From Latrodectus hesperus (Eukaryota > Arthropoda > Arachnida > Araneae > Theridiidae): a DNA stretch of 64,000 bases. A program made the translations under genes and the position numbers. Each line of letters begins with the position of its first letter. The stretch's first letter is position 1. The DNA lies in NCBI GenBank assembly GCA_037975125.1, contig CM075851.1, positions 120,124,908 through 120,188,907 on the forward strand, read 5' to 3'. The notes under the pieces were generated by a model. That model was given only the letters and a program-made list of their open reading frames with translations. It was not told the DNA's origin and did no database searches. This document shows, one piece after another, positions 60,143 through 64,000 of this stretch.

Positions 60143-60397
60143 TGGCACAGATGCCGTATAATCCATAATTCCGAATTCTGAATTTTTTTGGTGATAAAGA
60201 AATGTTGCCAAGATTACGTATCGTGACGTGAGCGATGACGTAAATACTAGAGTTATCAAAATACAATTTTCTGCATAATTCTTATAGGTCTCCATGTGTA
60301 TGACGTAATAAAACGAGGTTACCAGATACATAAGAAAATCCACCAAAAAATCACCAATCTCAGAATTTGGCGTCCTGGATAATACGGCACCTGTGCC
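60143..60397. mobile_element. MITE with perfect 8-bp target duplication (copy 2)
   Basis: Left end GGCACAGATGCCGTATAATC and right end, inverted, GGCACAGGTGCCGTATTATC, extending imperfectly to about 36 bases (..AATTCTGA). Both flanks are ATATCTTT, an exact 8-bp duplication. 255 bases. The GG-initial ends and 8-bp duplication fit Merlin- or hAT-type non-autonomous elements; I cannot decide between them. Confidence 0.88.
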
Positions 60398-60399
60398 AT

Positions 60400-61705
60400 A
60401 TCTTTTAATTGTAAATCTACTTTAGGAGTGATAACAAAGATGTTATAAATCAGTGATGAGATTAGAACATCATTTGATCATATGTGTTTCCTCTTATGGC
60501 ACAACTTTCAAAAAATGTTTTTTCTACAAAAAATAATCAGCTGTTGTGTTACAAGAATGCCTAAGACAAGATAAAATCTTCAGATATTCAAATTATAGCT
60601 TAACCAAGCACTTAAAATCAAAGATGTTTTTACTTGAAACACTAGTGTCGCACGTCTTGCATATTTCTGATCTAAAATTCTATTAGAAGCATTTGTGGTC
60701 CAAAATTCCTCAGTATCAATAATTCTAACTGCCCAAAATTTAATTGCTTCTTTTATTTTTAAATATGAAACAAAAAAGGAAACCTAAGAAAGTTAGTTTT
60801 TCAAATGAAAAATTATTCATATACATAAATACAAAATAGCTTATAAAGTATTTAAAAAAATTAAATATGAAAAAAATTATATTATATTATACTTTATTTT
60901 TAATAATGTATACGTATTAGGTTTCATTCCTTTACTATATTCCTTTTATGAAAGTATTTAAGTCATTAAGAAAACTCATAAAAATTAGATAAAGTTTTAT
61001 TTAGTTATAAATGAGAAGTTAGTTATCTGAAAATAAACAGCTAGTTTGTACAAAATGACAATGGTGATGTATGGATGAATCCATTTTTTTCTTAACCTGC
61101 TCCGGCTTTCAGACAATAATATCAGGATTATTTTAACAATGGACCACCTGTTTTATTATTTATATCTCTTTCTCTTTTTTACTGTGACTGAAACACCCCA
61201 GTGCTTTTCTTAACAAGGGAAAACATGTCTTCGAGTTATGACTTTCCTTTAGTTAACTAGAGAGGATTTTGATAGTTATGGGAATTAAGTCAAATTATAG
61301 GTTGAACGTGTTTCCAACTGGATGGGTTACATGGTTAAGACGAAATTAAACAATAGCAATTACAGTATATAAAAAAACAGTTGAACATCAAGAAGATTAT
61401 AAGCGATTCTATTGAAGAATTATACACTGAAGTAGTTGATCAAGCAGCCGACAAGGAAAGATATATCGATAAAAAAAGTAAATGAAATCGATCACGCGAT
61501 TGTTACTCAAAAGAAAGACAACACAGCATGTTTAGAAACGATTGCGCAATATTTCAATATTTTTATCTACTTTAGAGGATCATATCGTATTTTTTCATCT
61601 TGAACTTTGTAAAAACTTGCTATTAGCGCTAAATAATGCTAAAGTTCATTTCTTATGGATTATTAAGATGGTTTTTTCGCTTTCAATTATGGGTAAAAGT
61701 TTATA
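60400..61705. other. AT-rich non-coding stretch
   Basis: No gene or element recognised. Confidence 0.5.
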
Positions 61706-61709
61706 AACG

Positions 61710-61881
61710 GGTACCCCTTGAATTTTTTTTCTGGCGAATTCTGTGACACCAAGACAGGCGCCAAAATTTGAGTAACAAAATAGCAAGCCTAGGATAACGT
61801 TTGTTAAAAGGCTGAAAACAACAAGGTTACTAGAAATTAAATTTTATCGCCAATATTTATCGCCAAACCAAGGGATACCCG
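61710..61881. mobile_element. Small inverted-repeat element (MITE-like), GGCGA group
   Basis: Left end CGGGTACCCCTTGAATTT and right end, inverted, CGGGTATCCCTTGGTTTGGC. TTGGCGA words lie inside both ends (TATCGCCAAT, TATCGCCAAA). About 172 bases, no clear target duplication. It is closest to the element at 30.06 kb. Confidence 0.6.
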
Positions 61882-62350
61882 ATTTTACACCGAAGCCTAC
61901 TTAGGAATTTTATCTGAGTTTTTTGCGATGTTACTAAATAATACCTAATTCACTTGGAGATTTTCATTCAAGGGTAAAGTAATTTGAATTTTAAATTAAG
62001 GAAAATGGTTCGCAAACATTATAGGAAATTCTGTAATGGATCTGAAATCCATTGGGGGTTTTATCTCCTAACATCAAAAATATTGACTAAACCTTATAAT
62101 TTGGAAAAATTGCAGATATCAGAATAATTTACAACAGTTAGTTACTAATTCACTTTTAAATAATGTAATCAGTTCGTAATTTAAAAGATACATTTATGAG
62201 TATATCATTGTTATCAATACCATTTAAAATATCTCTCAATTCAATAGTCAATTGCATAAAATGAATAATTTTAAAAAAATGAAACAATTGTAATAATTTG
62301 TTTTTTTTTTTTTCAAATAACTCATTAAATGAAATAATATTATGAAATAA

Positions 62351-62434
62351 TAGTGTGTGAAACTAATATATTTATTAATAACATAATAAAATAATATTAT
62401 ATTATTAATAAATATATTAGTTTCACACACACTA
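62351..62434. repeat. Long hairpin, 31-base arms
   Basis: Left arm TAGTGTGTGAAACTAATATA through TTATTAATAA and right arm its inverse with a two-base GT insertion, around a 20-base AT loop. Possibly a very small MITE. Confidence 0.8.
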
Positions 62435-62799
62435 TAAAAATATTTGAAATTTCGGTGTCACGTACAAATGACACCACTTATGTTTTTATTTGAAATCATT
62501 GAAATTTCCAAAACTCTTTTATTTTTTCTTTCGAAATCATTTGTAAATTATGACTTTGCATCATAAAAATATGTAAGCGAAAATGCAAAAAAATTTGAAT
62601 CTAATTTGTTTCTATAAAATTTATAATGTCACATGGAAGCGAACTATCTGAGTGAGGAGCTCAAAAAATGTGGTTTTTTAAAGACACTAAAAAATTGTAA
62701 TGTGAAATAAATAACATTTTTATAAATTCTAATATTTTGTTCATAATATTGTTAAAAAAAACAAGGTTTTATGGAAAATATAAAAAACTGATGGTAAAA

Positions 62800-62860
62800 A
62801 TAATTGTGTGTGTAAAATTGCTCTATACACACAATTCGTGATAATAGAGCAATTTTACAG
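62800..62860. repeat. Two overlapping inverted repeats
   Basis: AATTGTGTGT/ACACACAATT and TGTAAAATTGCTCTAT/ATAGAGCAATTTTACA (last base differs) interleave, so the strands can fold in either of two exclusive hairpins. It lies just upstream of a Tc1 relic. Confidence 0.6.
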
Positions 62861-62989
62861 CTTTCATTAAAACAATTTGTTTGCTCATAAAATAACACAG
62901 CAGATCTGAAAAGCTGTTTGACTATAATATCGTGGAACTTAAGATTAATTTCAATTGTAGCTTTTCAGATATTAAAAATAAAACTAAGA

Positions 62990-63585
62990 ATAATAAAACT
63001 GTATAAAGAAAAGTTGAAGTGGACAAAAGAAGTCATTGGGAAAATATTTTTTGATGGAAAAAAATTCAGTTTGGATGGACAGAAATATTTACTACTAACA
63101 TCGTTTATTAGTCTAACCTGGAGATTTCTATAGTATACAGACAGATATGTGTGGGGTGGGGGCTCTTTAATGGCGATGGGAGCTTCTGCGTGTGATGGGA
63201 AATATGTCCTCCAGTGAGTTTTAGTTAAGTTTACTCTCTATTTATGAACAGATGTCTTACTTATACCTCATATGTTTTGGTCCTCTTTTAGGAAGGATAA
63301 ACTGGAAATTTCAGCAACACGATGCTTCTTACAATATGTTTAGATCAACTAAAAATTCGTTTCAAAATTCTAAATAACTGTTTTGTGCTTGCGAAGACAC
63401 AGTCCAGAACTGAATTCTATGAAAAACTTGTTATGTTATTTGATTTGTCACGTAATGGTAACTTCAATATCACGTCAATATGAGTCTATATATGAGAAAG
63501 AATTGGCTACCATGGATGAATGGGGTGAAATTCTAAAATCATTTTTCAAAAATTCACTGAAAGAATTGAATATTTGGGACTAACC
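62990..63585 (+). pseudogene. Second Tc1-like transposase relic
   Basis: Plus-strand frames give EKLKWTKEVIGKIFFDGKKF SLDG-type sequence (family: LNWTKEDWKKVIFSDEKKFNLDG; first Asp kept), YTDRYVWGGGSLMAMGAS after a readable stop, FQQHDASYN (family FQQDNAPiH) and then RRHSPELNSMKNL (family SPDLNPIENLWG), where the catalytic Glu position is Lys. The end EKELATMDEWGEI matches the C-terminal helix. Frameshifts and stops make it non-functional. It belongs to another lineage than the element at 42.9 kb. Ends were not defined. Confidence 0.75.
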
Positions 63586-63668
63586 GGACTATTTGGTGAA
63601 TCAACATCACTTTCATGTTTGTCAAAAAAAATAATTTTAGCTAGTGGTCTCATAATTTTTAATTAGTA

Positions 63669-63719
63669 TAGTCATAATTTTGTGACATATATATAATAAT
63701 AAGCTAGTCATAATTTTGT

Positions 63720-63779
<60 letters not shown>
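63669..63779. repeat. 36-base direct repeat running into (TA)n
   Basis: TAGTCATAATTTTGTGACAT followed by ATATATA occurs at 63669 and again at 63705; the second copy's TA tail is expanded to about 55 bases. Confidence 0.85.
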
Positions 63780-63780
<1 letters not shown>

Positions 63781-63819
63781 CAACATAAGCATTTTCTCGA
63801 TCGTCAGAGTGTTATATGA

Positions 63820-63850
63820 ATTAATATATGAAATAATTTCATATATTAAT
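63820..63850. repeat. Perfect 31-base palindrome
   Basis: Arms ATTAATATATGAAAT pair perfectly around one central base. Confidence 0.8.
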
Positions 63851-64000
63851 CTATAAAATGAATAAGATATGTATAAATTTTAGTTGGAGTTCAATGAATG
63901 TAATATTTTTAATTCAATAAGCTTATATTTTAATGTAATTCAAGATTTCATTATATTAGTTTGTCCGTTTCAAGGAAGGAGAAAAACCTTTTAAATTTTT

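Overview
The window is arthropod nuclear DNA, most probably from a spider. It is strongly AT-rich, has long introns and (TA)n microsatellites, and carries tRNA-derived SINEs, Tc1-type DNA transposons and a Jockey/I-group non-LTR retrotransposon. Spider is an inference from this mix. The support for a eukaryote is direct: protein similarity is broken into pieces by GT..AG introns. I see no operons, no CRISPR array and no novel gene system. What is worth reading is two split genes and well-bounded mobile elements with target-site duplications.

Layout. 398-5484 (+) holds the last three coding exons of a THOC6-like gene (a WD-repeat subunit of the THO/TREX mRNA-export complex). Its first visible intron contains a decayed Tc1 transposase. 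5485-11060 is an AT-rich tail-to-tail gap. 11202-15379 (-) holds the last two coding exons of a gene for a low-complexity protein with one SH3-like domain near its C-terminus. A good phase-compatible start exon (ATG ACA G|gtgagc, in-frame TGA upstream) lies at 51416-51422 (-). It sits inside the only clearly GC-rich island of the window (about 51.28-51.83 kb), which also carries a CRE palindrome and an E-box. If that link is right, the gene spans about 40 kb, encodes 586 residues, and nearly everything from 15.4 to 51.4 kb is its first intron.

That putative intron is a transposon nursery: a SINE with an 11-bp duplication (15.77 kb), a 5'-truncated LINE with a 17-bp duplication (21.6-23.4 kb), small GGCGA-containing inverted-repeat elements (28.5, 30.06 and perhaps 49.3 kb), a 540-bp imperfect palindrome with (TA)n at its centre (37.4 kb), a full-length dead Tc1 element with nested (IR/DR) ends (42.9-44.6 kb), a non-LTR relic (44.9 kb) and further SINEs.

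51.9-64.0 kb shows no supported gene. It contains two copies of a ~250-bp MITE with 8-bp target duplications (58.2 and 60.1 kb), another GGCGA element (61.7 kb), a second Tc1 relic (63.0-63.6 kb) and microsatellites. The two genes show no evident functional link; they are neighbours only.
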